A DNA stretch of 64,000 nt from Diplonema papillatum (GCA_030068145.1 JAPJBO010000432.1:1-64000); one strand, 5' to 3'. Shown: positions 30,979-41,906, numbered from the stretch's first letter. Translations and numbers: made by a program. Notes: generated from the sequence alone by a model not told the origin.

Positions 30979-31309
30979 TTTCATTTCGTCGTTTCAACAT
31001 CTCCTAGCACTTCCTCTGTTTTTTGCACACTTCCTTCGGCCTGTTCACTTGATGTAACGATGCACGGATAGGACGCTGCATCGATCGGCTCTTGTTCTTT
31101 ACAGATTGCATTTGTTAGACACAGTGCGAATCGTGCATCGAGCTCACCCTATCCCAGCGCGTCACGACAGTGTCCCTTTGACAAACAACAACACGGCTTC
31201 AAAACACGCATTGTCTGGCTTTCTGCTAATAGACGAAAAGACAGAGTGGTGCGGGGGGATCAAGAGCCCAGGAATAGTAGTTCTAGCCACATGCAATGTG
31301 TGAGGAAAC
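30979..31309. other. No gene seen
   Basis: Unassigned; ends with 'agccacatgcaatgtgtgag', the first bases of repeat B. Confidence 0.4.
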
Positions 31310-31606
31310 TATTAACCAGTTGGATTCCTCTTGCTTGCAACAGTTCACTTCATTGCGGGCACAACTGGAGGAGAACGTGCCTGTAGCTCCACACGGATCC
31401 TTTCCCAAATTAACCAGTTGGATTCCTCTTGCTCGTAACAGTTCACTTCATTGCGAGCACAACGGGAGGAGAACGTGCCTGTAGCTCCACACGGACCCTT
31501 TCTCTAATTAACCAGTTGGATTCCTCTTGCTCGCAACAGTTCACTTCATTGCGGGCACAACGGGAGGAGAACGTGCCTGTAGCTCCACACGGACCCTTTC
31601 CCAAGT
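31310..31606 (+). repeat. 98-bp tandem repeat, three units
   Basis: Units start 'ttaaccagttggattcctc' near 31312, 31410 and 31508, and contain 'ggagaacgtgcctgtagctc'. Confidence 0.9.
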
Positions 31607-31611
31607 CCCAC

Positions 31612-32165
31612 AGTCGCGACCTTTTGTGCTACCTACCCGTTTGGTACAGGGGGAAGGATTCCTACAAAGAATTCTGTTACCTACCCATCTTCCTACGGAG
31701 GTCCTGTGTGCATGTGCGATTCTCGGTAGCACCAGTTTGTAGTCCTCGTTTTTTGGCGTCGCAACCTTTGTGTGCTACCTACCCGTTTGGTACAGGGGGA
31801 ATAACTACCGAAAGATTGTGTAACCTACCCATCTCCTAGGGAGGTCCTGTGCATGTGCGATTCTCGGTAGCACCAGTTTGTAGTCCCCAAGTTGGCGTCG
31901 CAACCTTCGTGCTACCTGCCCGTTTGGTACAGGGGGAACAACAAACCAAAAGATTGTGTTACCTGCCCATTTCCTACGGAGGTCCTGTGCATGTGAGATT
32001 TCGGGTAGCACCAGTTTGTGGCCCCCAATTCTTGGCGTCGCAACCTTTGTGCTACCTGCCCGTTTGGTACAGGGGGAACAACTAACCAAATGATTGTGTT
32101 ACCTACCCATCTCTTACGGAGGTCCTGTGCATGTTCGATTTCGGGCGGTACCAGTTTGTAGTTGT
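31612..32165 (+). repeat. About 140-bp tandem repeat, four units
   Basis: Each unit has 'gctacctacccgtttggtac' or 'gctacctgcccgtttggtac', 'ggaggtcctgtgcatgt' and 'gtaccagtttgtag' or 'gcaccagtttgt'. It directly follows the 98-bp array. Confidence 0.9.
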
Positions 32166-32840
32166 ATTGGTCTTTCCCCCCCTGAAGTCGTTGGCGTGAG
32201 CCTCGATGGAGCGTGGATGAGTGCAGATGCGAATATTCAATCGGAGAACATTGAAGGCCGAAGTGTCAACCGTCGGTCCTAAGGCAAGGTGTAATTGCTC
32301 GCCTCAAAGCTGCCACTGACGAGCTTGCTCGGACGTGCAGGGAATTGCCGAAAGGGAACGCGTGAACATTCTGCAACCCGGACGCAGAGATCTGAAGTGG
32401 TGACACATTGACGATCCTGTTGACCATGTCCACAGGCCCCGGATGATGCAATCGTCTCTTTTTGAAGGAAGGGTTGACCCTTGAAACGCTTCTAGCGGGG
32501 ACAGGGTTAGCTATCCCTGGAAAGCTGCACTTTCTTCGTGTAGTAGGGTGTAGGGGGGTCTTGTGGATGTTCAGGGAAAAAAACATGGGAGATCTAATTC
32601 TAGCCTCCGTCGAGCACCGTGCGGCCTCTCCTAGTAGTGTTTCCTCTTATGCAACAGAGGTGCCATCCGGCCATCCATTCCCTTCACCGGTCCTGGCGTG
32701 GCTTTGGTGAAATCACCCCACCCTTGGCCGCTTGTTCCTTTCAAACCGCACCTAGCCCAGTCGGGACATGCTTTCTTTTGCGCACCTGCTTTTCTTTGTG
32801 CCCAACGATGCACTTGCTCAACACAAGCGCCAGCTTGGAA
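32166..32840. other. No gene seen
   Basis: Unassigned. A short ORF at 32462-32710 shows no recognisable family. Confidence 0.45.
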
Positions 32841-33112
32841 GGAAATGCTCGACGAAGCTGCCAGACGAAAAACCGAAGGGATCCCAAGTGCTGTTACTAC
32901 CGAACCACGTCGACAACGGACGTGAGGTCATGCGGGTCTACCCCTACACGACAAATCACACAAACACAACAGGTCAAAAGTCCTGAGTGAAAAACCCCTC
33001 CACACGGTGGTGTAAGCGAAGAACAAATTAGATTGTGTTTGTATTGGATTTGTCCCTCTACCTCTATATCTCCTTCCTTCCATTCGGAGTCAAAGCAGCT
33101 ACGTCGAGTATA
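32841..33112 (+). mobile_element. MITE family C, copy 5
   Basis: Complete copy; the right end reads 'cagctacgtcgagtatact'. Confidence 0.85.
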
Positions 33113-33498
33113 CTGGTATAGAAAACAGTAGTTCGTAACAGCGTACCTCATGCAACTCACCAACGCAGGGTGTGAACACACAACAAAAGAGAGCATGAAA
33201 AGAAAGTGGACTTGCGCTCTAAAAAAGAGGCCCCCTTTTGTAATTCTTCCCTTAAATCATTAATCCTAAGAGCCCCCCCCCCCCCCCCCCCCCATTCTCG
33301 GCTCGGCACCGCGTAGCGTTTTTTATTTTTTCATGTTCTTCGACAAAACCACGCACTTCTTCACGTTAGTGCACACGACTTTATTCTTTTCTTGAGTCAT
33401 ACCATCTCTTTCTATCTTTCGCTCGTTCGTTTTCCAACTGCAAGTTCAACACGGGTGATCGAAGGGTGTTGTCGACTACCAAATATCGAAAAAGAAGT
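33113..33498. other. No gene seen
   Basis: Unassigned; C-run at about 33272-33293. Confidence 0.4.
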
Positions 33499-33650
33499 GG
33501 GGGGGTCGAATAATAACAGTTATTTGACACACGTCTGGTTGTCTAAAAACACTACCACTATTTGATCCTGCTACTGTTTGGCTACCCGGAACTTTTTTTA
33601 TTATTCGACAAATCGAATAATAACACAGGTGTTATTATTCGACCCCCCCC
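33499..33650. mobile_element. 150-bp MITE, GGGGGGGTCGAATAATAACA ends
   Basis: 20-bp TIR at 33499-33518, complementary at 33630-33649 with no visible mismatch. The internal motif 'cgaataataacac' is repeated near the right end. Non-coding. Confidence 0.9.
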
Positions 33651-34297
33651 CTTTACCCTGCAGCATGCCTTCTAAAATGCACGAAAGCTAGTAGAGTAGA
33701 ATGAAACTAAACTACGCACGTCCTCGAAGAAAAGCTGGCGGGAGAGGCAGGGTGCTGCCCAAACACCGAGCTATATTGTCAGGTGGTTCTAATGTTGTAC
33801 ATCCTTCTCCGAGAGAAGCAAAGGAATCCTGGTCGGTGCTCCAAAGCGATAAAGGACGGAGGTAGCACGTGAACTACCCAGCCAACAGAGCGCTCCCTTC
33901 GCCTGTTTTTTCCTCCCACACGGCGCAGCTTGTTGCTCCAGCTTCTGAGGCTGGATGGTCCACTGTTCTGCGCCAAAAATCCAACTACAACGCCCCTTCC
34001 CTTCCCCAAACGCGTTCTGCTAACGTGAACTTCTGCCTTGTCTCTCTCTCACTCTCACTCTCTCTCACTCTCTCTCACACACGCTGCTCCTGTTTGTTTC
34101 TTTTGCTTCTTCTGATTTTGCGTTCCCCCCTCCGCCCCCTTTTGGCAAACCTCCGTTTGGTCTTCGGAAGATCTCGGAACGGAGGAAGGGTGGCACTCCT
34201 GCCGTCCGTGCGCGCTCTCGCCCTTTGTTGAACGCTGTTGCTCCCGCTGGCCTGACGTGGTTAAACGCTCGCAGGCTCATGTCAGACACAGCGATCT
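33651..34297. other. No gene seen
   Basis: Contains a diverged piece of repeat I (33722-33775) and a CT-rich microsatellite (34040-34080). No gene recognised. Confidence 0.45.
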
Positions 34298-34463
34298 TCT
34301 ACTACCCGTCTTGAAACACGGACCAAGGAGTCTAACACGTGTGCGAGGCTTAGGGTGTCAAACCCAAGCCGCACTGGAAGGGAGATGTGCCAATCCTTGA
34401 GGACGCAGCACAGCCCGATCCTGATTTACTGGAAAGGGATTTGAGGTTAAGTACACTTGTTGG
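34298..34463 (+). rRNA. LSU rRNA fragment, left part
   Basis: Matches eukaryotic 28S domain II: 'acccgtcttgaaacacggac', 'caaggagtctaaca', 'cccgatcctgat', 'ggatttgag'. It ends ...CTTGTTGG, where an uninterrupted gene would continue GACCCGAAAGATGG. The rRNA resumes at 40172 after the 5.7-kb insertion. Confidence 0.92.
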
Positions 34464-37400
34464 TGAGCCAATTCACCTACCCCCCCCTGAAAGCGACTTG
34501 AGCTCGATTACACTCGATTACGCGTCGATTACACTCGATTACGATCGATTACAATCAATCAGCTTTTGGTGAATTGGGGGGGTACTGTAACAATTGATTA
34601 AACACACAGCACTCAGCCAATCCTGATTAGCCGATGCAACGTGTCTATTATCGAGCCTTCTTCTGGGGCTAAAGATGCTGATAGCACGATCATCGAATAT
34701 CGAACAAAAAGAAGCATATTCGTCTGAAAAAAGGATGTAGCCAGGCAGTGCAGCAGGGGACGAGGAAGTTCGGACTGACTTGTGGAAGCAGGTTGTCGAG
34801 TGCATAGAGGCTCGGGTACCCGTTTTCCCGTATTAGCAACCTTTGCAATTTAGCGCAGCTAATACTCGAGCCTTTTGGCATTCCCTGCGGGGCAGTTCCA
34901 GGCGATAGGGCAAGCGCTTGGCAGACACCCTGTCCTCGAAGATGTCAAGTTTCTGTTTGTGGGTTCGATCTCCCTGGCGACAACAAGGCGGTTGAAAACG
35001 GAGGCTAATCTCACCTTTAGGCACTGCAATGTCACGCATGCCATTGTCAGACGCTACCGTCTGGCATTGCGCAATTCGTGCCATAGTCGTTGGGGGTATT
35101 GACAAGGGGGTTCAGTGGACACTCATCTGTTGGCTCCTCGTTACTGCCCACGTAGGTTCCGGGAGGTCTGCTTGGCTGCACGCGGCTTGTGGTGTTGCTT
35201 CGTTCTTGAACTTTTTCTTCGGCTTCATGCGGTTCATCGTCCCGGCCTGCCCCTGGTACACGACTCGTCTCGTCTCCGTAGCTCGTCTATCCTGCTTCAC
35301 TTCGTGCTTCCATCGAGCCTACTTGCGCTGTCACATTCCGATGGGTAGTGCGTCTGCGGGAGGAACCTGCCGTTATTGTGGCTGACACACCCTGTCCCTG
35401 CGGCCTTCATCGCTGTCTGCTCTCGTGCGGCCACTGTGGGGCATGATTCCGCCTCGGATCCTCGGTTGTGCTCCTTAGCTGGATCGCTAGCTCGATAAGA
35501 AGAGCTGGTGTGTGGGCACAAGCGAATGTGGTTGCGGTTGCGGGCCGGCCGGCGTGACTGCGAGCAGACAGGCTGCATGCGCGTGGGCCCAATCGCGCCA
35601 TTCACGCGGTACTCCAAAGGCCTAATCGGGCCGGGCCGGCACATACAGATTGCGACCGGGGCCAGCGTCGCACCTCGGTCTCGTCCCTTACAGCCGGAGC
35701 ACGTGGCTCTCCCCAAGCCTCTGGGAAGGTGGCGGAGCTGGGAAGACGCGAGAGAAAACCAAAGTAGCGGCGGCCGACCTCTGTCTGCAAGCACGTCTCT
35801 GGCAGGGCAGTCGGCACCAAACGGAGCACAGTACCTCTTCCAAAGCAGTCGGCTGAAGCGGAGCACAGTCAATGGGCATTCAGAGAGTGCAAAGCATGTC
35901 TCTTGTAGGGCAGTGGGCAGCGGGCTTTGAGGGAAAGGTCAGCGCGGTAGCGATGACCAGGAGAACACATACAGATGGGTGGGGAGAGGCCCTGGGACTA
36001 AGGCGTGACTACCCCCGTCCCTGTCCCTCCCAGGGCGCCACCCCGAATCTAGCCTGGCTCCACCACAGTGAAGGACCACACCTGCGGTTTCCGTCCCTCG
36101 TATGCTTGTGCTTGGCACTTCTTGGGCCAGACAGTGGTCAACATGGTCGCTCATGGGCCAGCCAGGGGTCCACCAGTGGTCGAACCCAAAATACTAGTGT
36201 CAATTTCGATCACACTCTACAACGCTCGACTACACTCTACTACACTCGATTACACTATATTACTGTGGGGAAGGACCCGGGTGCATGCCGAGATCGCTGG
36301 AGAAGACGTGGGAGAACGTAGTATCGGGACTGGAATCAATGGCCGGACGAGTACCAAAGGTGCGCGATTTGCCGCGACGCCCGCCGGACTTGAGCGTCGC
36401 CCAGCTGGAAGCTGGAAGCGAGGAGCCGGTCACTGACAGCACAGGCGCGAAAGGGGAGAATAGCTCAGCTGGAGAGCAAGATGCAGAACTTCCACTGTGC
36501 AAACAGGGCGCAACTGCTTCCGTGGTGCAGAAGGAAGAAGGCGGACGGTCTGGTGGCGCTGAAAGTGGATGGCCGCTACACGGCAAATCTACGGGAGATC
36601 GACGCGACGTTGCAGAAAGAATGGGCGCCCATCAACCGGATGTACGCGAGTAGACCGGAACCGTGCTATGAAGCCTTCAAGGCGGAGTATGCGGAATACA
36701 TCCGATGTCGACCGATGGTGTGCCGAGATTTGACGGGCGATGATCTGAGGAGCGTTCTTGGAAAGAAGCAGCGTGCCGGAGTCCCGGGCGTGGACGGATG
36801 GAGCACAGCAGAGTTAAAGAAGCTGCCACTGCCGTTGCTGAACGCCCTGGCGAAGGTGTTCAACGCGATAGAAGCGACCGGAACGTGGCCGAACGCGTTG
36901 TTGGAAGCCGCGGTCACGCTGATCCCGAAAGACGAAACCCTCGACCCGCTGGCATTGCGGCCCATCACCGTCACAAGCGCGGTCTATCGCTTGTGGGCGA
37001 GCACGAGGCTCAGGGACGTCGTCCAGTGGCAAGAAGGCTGGATAGCAGATAGCCAGCACGGGTTCAGGCCCAAACACGGAACCGTGGACGTGGTGTTTGA
37101 AATCGCCTCGCAGATTGAAGAGGCTCTCTTGACGGGAAAGGAGCTGTACGGCGTGGCCCTAGACTTTGCCAAGTGCTTCGACAAAGTGCCACGAGACGTC
37201 GTGCTGAAGCTGGTGGGGGATCTTGGCCTCCATGAGAGAATTCTCGGGCCGCTGCGCGATGTTTACGCGCGACTACGAAGGCGGTACAAGTTGCACATGG
37301 GGCTGGGAGACATCTTTTACACCACCAACGGGATACTGCAGGGCTGCCCCCTGAGCGTGATCCTCATCAACGCGCTGCTGTCCATCGTGGTGCGCAGAGT

Positions 37401-40171
37401 GGACGACGTGGGGGGGGTGACGAGCGAGTCCTTCGCGGACGACCTCACCCTCCTGACGCGTCTCAGAGAAGCATGCTTGCAGGACGCCTTGGTGGAAGTC
37501 GACAGGTTTTGTGCGAACACCGGCATGTCGATCGGGATACCGAAGACGTTCGCTTTCGGGACGCCGAAGGGGTACGAAGCGAAGTTGAAGATAGGTGGCA
37601 CCGACATCGTGACGAAGGAAGAGCTTACAATCGTAGGATGTCTGGTCGGCACGAAGCGGACACGCAGAACAACGGACCTGCGCTACGACCAGCGTGCAGA
37701 GGAGGCCGAACGGTTGGGTGCCTTACCGATCTCGAGGGCGCAGAGGTCGGGGCTAGCGGCGATGGCGGTTCTACCGGCGGCGACGTACGGCTCCGAGTTC
37801 GCGCTCCCGACGGTGCGGGGGCTGGGGAAGTTCACCGCAGCACTACTCAGAGGCGTCTGGGACCCGGTGAGACTGCATAGGGCGCAAGAGGCCGTGTTGG
37901 GCATTCTCAACAAGGCCCACTTACTCGACCCATACGCAGTGCTGCCATATCGGTCACTCGGCATGATCGCAGAAGTGTGCCGAAAAAGGCCGGCGTGGAG
38001 GGCCCGCGTCGCAACAGTTCGACGGGCGTATGGCAGCAGAATCCGCGCATGGGGACCGGTCGGTATTGCGGCCGAGCATGCGAAAAAGCTCGGTATACGA
38101 TGGACGGAAGATTTCGACAACGCCGAGGACGAGGCAGGGAATGTGCTGAGGCTGGTGCGACAAAGCAAGGGGGAGCGAGGGCACACCCTGAGAAAGCTGA
38201 TTCGCGGCTGGCGACTAGGGGAGCTTGAGAAGAGGCGGGGAGACTTCGATGGGGTACGGGCAGGTGTAGAGTACGTCGCGACGAATGCCTACGGGCTGAA
38301 GGCGTCGACAACGCTGACGGCTGCACGGGACGTTGCCGAGGTCGTGGCTGGGTCGGTGATGACGGAGTCACATGCGGCCAAGCTGTGGGGAGGTGACGGG
38401 CTGTGCAGACGCTGTGACGAGGCGACGGAAGAAACTCTGGGCCACATTTGGTGGCAGTGCCGGGCGTACGAACGAATCCGAGGGCAAAACCAATATGCCG
38501 AAATTGTTGGCGCGGATCGCTCGACTTGGCCCCCGTGCCTGCAAGAACACGGGATACTGCCGAAGGGAAGTCGAGTCAACATCGAAGTGCTGCACACGTT
38601 CATGGCGGAGGTCATGCACGAGAGACGACGGCTGGAGAGAGAAGGAAGAGACCGGGCGGTCGGCCACCCCTGGAGACAATTGCACCCTGACGACTGCCCC
38701 CCGCGCCGGCTGAATTTCGAAGCGATCGCTGGACCGGGGACCTTCGCGGCGGTCGGAGGAGAGAGGTGGTTCCGGGCGCTGCAGTATTGGCTGGATGGGA
38801 TGTGCTGGTCGGTGGCGGGTGACGTGTCGACGGCAGAGCTCGCCATCGACTTTGAGGTATACACCGGATTGGACCTTCCAGGCAGTGTCGTAGCAACGAC
38901 GGACGGGACACCGTTGAGCATGCGTGCGAGGGTACTCGCAAGGCTTTTGAAGACCGTCGGGGACGCGCTGGAGCGGAACGGCGACGAACCGCCTCTGCCG
39001 GGAAGGAAATTGGAGAAGATAGGGTCGTTGAGAACGGTGGGAGCCCCGCCGTGCCTCACGGGGTACGAGATGAGGCCAATCTTCCGTGGTGGTACGGAGA
39101 CGATGGAAGTTCTCGAGACGCAGCTGACGACGGCTCGGCACGAGTTCAACGGCGAGGCGTGGGGGATGGACCTTTTCCCGACGTACGGAGGTGGAAGGGC
39201 GGAGCGCGCGGCGAGATGGGCGGTGTTCAACGACGCTACGGAGAAGAAGAAAGGAAAGAAGACGGCAGTCGTCGGAGGGGATCCGTGGTACGTGCCGGAA
39301 GGGGTTCCCCGACACGAAAAGTGGGGTGAGCGGGTGTGCCACGAGCACCAGAAGGTGAAATGCGACGGGTGCAAGCGCCAGGGCAAGTCGGTGGCGTGGT
39401 GCTGTAAGGCCCACCACAAGGAAGACGACGGCCTTGCGGTGAAGTTCTGCGCGCAACACCGCCTGACGCAATGCGCGACGTGCAAGACGATCGCGGAGTG
39501 CTGCCGCAACGGACACCACCGGTGCCTTGATCATGGCATGCCGACGTGTGCGCACTGCAGCCGGCTCGCGGACTTGCGGAGTCGAAGGCCGAAACTGTGC
39601 TGTCGGAAGGGTCACCACCTGGCGGCCGTGGCGAGGAGTTATGAGGAGAAGAGAGGAGAAGAAGCAGCATCGAAGAAGAGGAAGGCGGAGCTGGAGGGCC
39701 CCGCGCCGGCGCCGAGACAGGCGAAGCGTGAGAACGTAGTGTTCATTCTGCGGGAAGCAGCGGAAGGCGAGCGAGAGCCCGCAACATCAACGCCGACATC
39801 AGCAACGAAGGTCGGGAAGACGGCATCAACGCCAGCGAAGAAGCGGCAATCGGACTCCGCGGCGGAGCCGGTACCGAAAAGACGCAAAGGACGCGTCGAT
39901 GCGCCACGACCATCGCCCAGGCGCCGAGAAAAAGCAGAAATCGACGCGCAACCGATGAACCTCGACGAGCAATCGAAGAAGAAGCGAAGCACCAAACGCG
40001 CGCCTGAGCGCGACGATCAAGACGAGCTAAAGAGGCGAAAGCATGACACTTCACGTGCGAAGAGAGAACCGCGCCGTCGGCGATGCAGATTATCGCCACA
40101 GATTCTTTGCATTCTAACCCCAAAATATTACACTCGATTACGCTCGATCAGGGGGTGGGTGAATTGGCTCA
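34464..40171. mobile_element. 5.7-kb TIR insertion in LSU rRNA, carrying a nested LINE
   Basis: Ends TGAGCCAATTCACCTACC (34464 on) and complementary GGTGGGTGAATTGGCTCA (to 40171), flanked by the direct repeat GTTGG (34459-34463 and 40172-40176). Subterminal 'tcgattacac' iterations lie at 34503-34555, 36225-36258 and 40130-40147. Subtracting the LINE leaves an element of about 1.85 kb whose interior (about 34990-35450) resembles 45640-46180 in another TIR element. No transposase motif was recognised. A second 'ggtgaattgggggg' at 34567-34581 may mark a smaller nested end. Confidence 0.85.
36264..40124 (+). mobile_element. Full-length non-LTR retrotransposon (LINE)
   Basis: Flanked by a 7-bp target duplication ATATTAC (36257-36263 and 40125-40131). 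5' leader about 217 bp, one large ORF from 36481, then a short 3' UTR ending 'gcattctaaccccaaa' with no long poly(A). Related 3' ends at 22695-22810 and 48.4-49.3 kb end the same way. The target lies within the 'cgattacac' iterations of the surrounding element. No apurinic-type endonuclease is visible ahead of the reverse transcriptase, so it may be coded C-terminally or be lacking. Confidence 0.9.
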
Positions 40172-40311
40172 GTTGGGACCCGAAAGATGGTGAACTATGC
40201 CTGGATAGGACGAAGCCGGGGGAAACCCTGGTGGAGGTCCGTTGCGGTGTTGACGTGCAAATCGCTCGTCAAAGCTGGGTAGAGGGGCGAAAGACCCATC
40301 GAACCATCTAG
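36481..40311 (+). CDS. LINE reverse transcriptase polyprotein
   Basis: 1276 codons from ATG. The reverse transcriptase occupies about residues 70-430: motif A VALDFAKCF (225-233, catalytic Asp), GILQGCPLS (284-292), FADD (318-321). A zinc-binding motif Cx2C-x9-H-x4-C follows at 642-660 (CRRC...H...C), as in R2-like and other LINE proteins. A conserved domain of unknown function then runs about 750-900, and a Cys/His-rich region about 953-1048. The tail is very basic. Sister copies stop after RAKR; here that codon is GAA (40066-40068). The last 81 residues are therefore read-through of the 3' UTR, the TIR element and in-frame LSU rRNA, and the native length is about 1195. No PD...D endonuclease motif was found by eye. 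Confidence 0.9.
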   Translation: MQNFHCANRAQLLPWCRRKKADGLVALKVDGRYTANLREIDATLQKEWAPINRMYASRPEPCYEAFKAEYAEYIRCRPMVCRDLTGDDLRSVLGKKQRAGVPGVDGWSTAELKKLPLPLLNALAKVFNAIEATGTWPNALLEAAVTLIPKDETLDPLALRPITVTSAVYRLWASTRLRDVVQWQEGWIADSQHGFRPKHGTVDVVFEIASQIEEALLTGKELYGVALDFAKCFDKVPRDVVLKLVGDLGLHERILGPLRDVYARLRRRYKLHMGLGDIFYTTNGILQGCPLSVILINALLSIVVRRVDDVGGVTSESFADDLTLLTRLREACLQDALVEVDRFCANTGMSIGIPKTFAFGTPKGYEAKLKIGGTDIVTKEELTIVGCLVGTKRTRRTTDLRYDQRAEEAERLGALPISRAQRSGLAAMAVLPAATYGSEFALPTVRGLGKFTAALLRGVWDPVRLHRAQEAVLGILNKAHLLDPYAVLPYRSLGMIAEVCRKRPAWRARVATVRRAYGSRIRAWGPVGIAAEHAKKLGIRWTEDFDNAEDEAGNVLRLVRQSKGERGHTLRKLIRGWRLGELEKRRGDFDGVRAGVEYVATNAYGLKASTTLTAARDVAEVVAGSVMTESHAAKLWGGDGLCRRCDEATEETLGHIWWQCRAYERIRGQNQYAEIVGADRSTWPPCLQEHGILPKGSRVNIEVLHTFMAEVMHERRRLEREGRDRAVGHPWRQLHPDDCPPRRLNFEAIAGPGTFAAVGGERWFRALQYWLDGMCWSVAGDVSTAELAIDFEVYTGLDLPGSVVATTDGTPLSMRARVLARLLKTVGDALERNGDEPPLPGRKLEKIGSLRTVGAPPCLTGYEMRPIFRGGTETMEVLETQLTTARHEFNGEAWGMDLFPTYGGGRAERAARWAVFNDATEKKKGKKTAVVGGDPWYVPEGVPRHEKWGERVCHEHQKVKCDGCKRQGKSVAWCCKAHHKEDDGLAVKFCAQHRLTQCATCKTIAECCRNGHHRCLDHGMPTCAHCSRLADLRSRRPKLCCRKGHHLAAVARSYEEKRGEEAASKKRKAELEGPAPAPRQAKRENVVFILREAAEGEREPATSTPTSATKVGKTASTPAKKRQSDSAAEPVPKRRKGRVDAPRPSPRRREKAEIDAQPMNLDEQSKKKRSTKRAPERDDQDELKRRKHDTSRAKREPRRRRCRLSPQILCILTPKYYTRLRSIRGWVNWLSWDPKDGELCLDRTKPGETLVEVRCGVDVQIARQSWVEGRKTHRTI

Positions 40312-40721
40312 TAGCTGGTTCGCTCCGAAGTTTCCCTCAGGATAGCTAGAACCAAAACAGGAGTTACGCCAGGTAAAGTGAATGATTGGAGGCATTGGGG
40401 AAATCGCTTCCTCGACCTATTCTCAAACTTTAAATGGGCGTGAGCTCGGGGTTACTTCATTGAACCCTGACGTAGAATCCTGGTTCTAAGTGGGCCACTT
40501 CTGGTAAGCAGGACTGGCGACGCGGGATGAACCGAGAGCTGACTTAAGGTGTCCGAGTGATCAATCATCAGATCCCACAAAGGGTGTCGGTTCATCTTGA
40601 CAGCAGGACTTGCGACGCGGGATGAACCGAGGGCTGACTTAAGGTGTCCGAGTGATCGCTCATCAGATCCCACAAAGGGTGCCATTTCATCTTGACAGCA
40701 GGACGGTGGCCATGGAAGTCT
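40172..40721 (+). rRNA. LSU rRNA fragment, right part, with internal duplication
   Basis: Continues 28S domain II: GTTGGGACCCGAAAGATGG, 'gacgtgcaaatcg', 'aaccatctagtagctggttc', 'gaagtttccctcagg', 'tattctcaaactttaaat', 'gtaagcaggactgg'. A 100-bp piece ('gacgcgggatgaacc' to 'cagcaggac') is present twice. After 'ggtggccatggaagtc' the match ends and an out-of-order 'ccgaagtttccctcatgg' follows. It is a rearranged, non-functional rDNA fragment. Confidence 0.92.
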
Positions 40722-41045
40722 CACTCCGAAGTTTCCCTCATGGATGCATTTGCGGCGTACCTGCACCGCCCGGCCCGCGTCCCCAGGGGGTGACCTTGCA
40801 AAGCATGAAAATCCCGAAAGGCTTGCTCTGGGTCGGCGCAGGTCGAAAAGAGCGCTTCTCCGAAAAGAAGAAATGCGAGTTAAATCACTCGCACAACCGC
40901 GGCTGGCACTATAAAGCTAAGGGCGGTGGAGGAGTGAGTTGGGGTTCGAGGTGAAAGGGCGTCTGCGTTGGACGTAGTACCTAATCGGGGGTTTTCGTTT
41001 TCTAGACGTTTTACAACTGGATTCGGGACGCTGACCACCAAAGAG
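40722..41045. other. No gene seen
   Basis: Unassigned GC-rich sequence after the rDNA fragment. Confidence 0.4.
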
Positions 41046-41172
41046 CCAGGACCCCAGCTGGACCCCAGAAGGAGGGTTCGACGTCGGCGGCTCCAGATCC
41101 ACATCTAAGAGCCAGGACCCCAGCTGGACCCCAGAAGGAGGGTTCGACGTCGGCGGCTCCAGGTCCACATCT
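41046..41172. repeat. Tandem repeat, two units of about 63 bp
   Basis: 'gagccaggaccccagctgg' to 'cggctccagatccacatcta', repeated once with little change. Confidence 0.85.
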
Positions 41173-41215
41173 AAATGACACGTCGGCACAATATATATGT
41201 ATGCAAGAGAATGGA

Positions 41216-41385
41216 AGGAAATGCTCGACGATGCTGCCAGACAAAGAACCGAAGGGATCCCAAGTGCTGTAAACTACCGAACCACGTGTTGAACGGACGC
41301 GAGGTCATGCGGATCTACCCCTACACGACAAATCACACAAACACAACAGGTCAAAGTCCTGAGGGAGAAAACAACACACGGTGGC
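41216..41385 (+). mobile_element. MITE family C, copy 6 (3' truncated)
   Basis: Left 170 bp of the family, stopping after 'aacacacggtgg'. Confidence 0.8.
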
Positions 41386-41906
41386 CACACCGTGGAAGTC
41401 CACTGCTGTAAACGATGCCAGGGAAGTCATTTCGGCTCCCACGGCCCTCCCCCGAACGAGAAAGTCAAAGATTATGGGTTTCAGGGGGGGAGTACATTCG
41501 CAAGGCTGAACCTTATAGGAATCGACGGAATGACACCACCAGGCGTGGAGTATGCGGCTTAATCTGGCTCCGGTCCTCTGTAGCACCCGGGTTTGACCTA
41601 CACGGTAAGGTCAGCCTCAGATGCCGCAGTTCGAGAGGGTGCCCGATTCACACCCGAGAAGCGGGCGTGCTGAGACTTCTCCAATCCTACCAATTCAGCT
41701 TTCAAACATATCGTGCAGGAACACTGTTAACTCAGCCAGTTGCAAACTAGCCCCCGGACCCCCCATTCTTCAAACTTTCACAAGACCGTGAGGTGGGCCT
41801 CGAATTATTCTAAGTACAAACGCTGGTGTCCTGGACAAGCCACCCCCCCCACGAAACATAAAACCCAAAACCCAGACGGGCCAGATTCAGTTTCCACCCC
41901 CGGGGG
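41386..41906. other. No gene seen, short inverted-repeat element
   Basis: At about 41594-41693, 'ctacacggtaaggtcagcct' and 'tgctgagacttctcc' match the TIR element at 59678-59845. The rest is unassigned; a G-run lies near 41900. Confidence 0.4.

Noticed and set aside
38289-39618. Minus-strand ORFs of 406 and 416 codons
   Set aside because: Antisense to the LINE coding region in GC-rich sequence, where antisense frames stay open; no family motifs.
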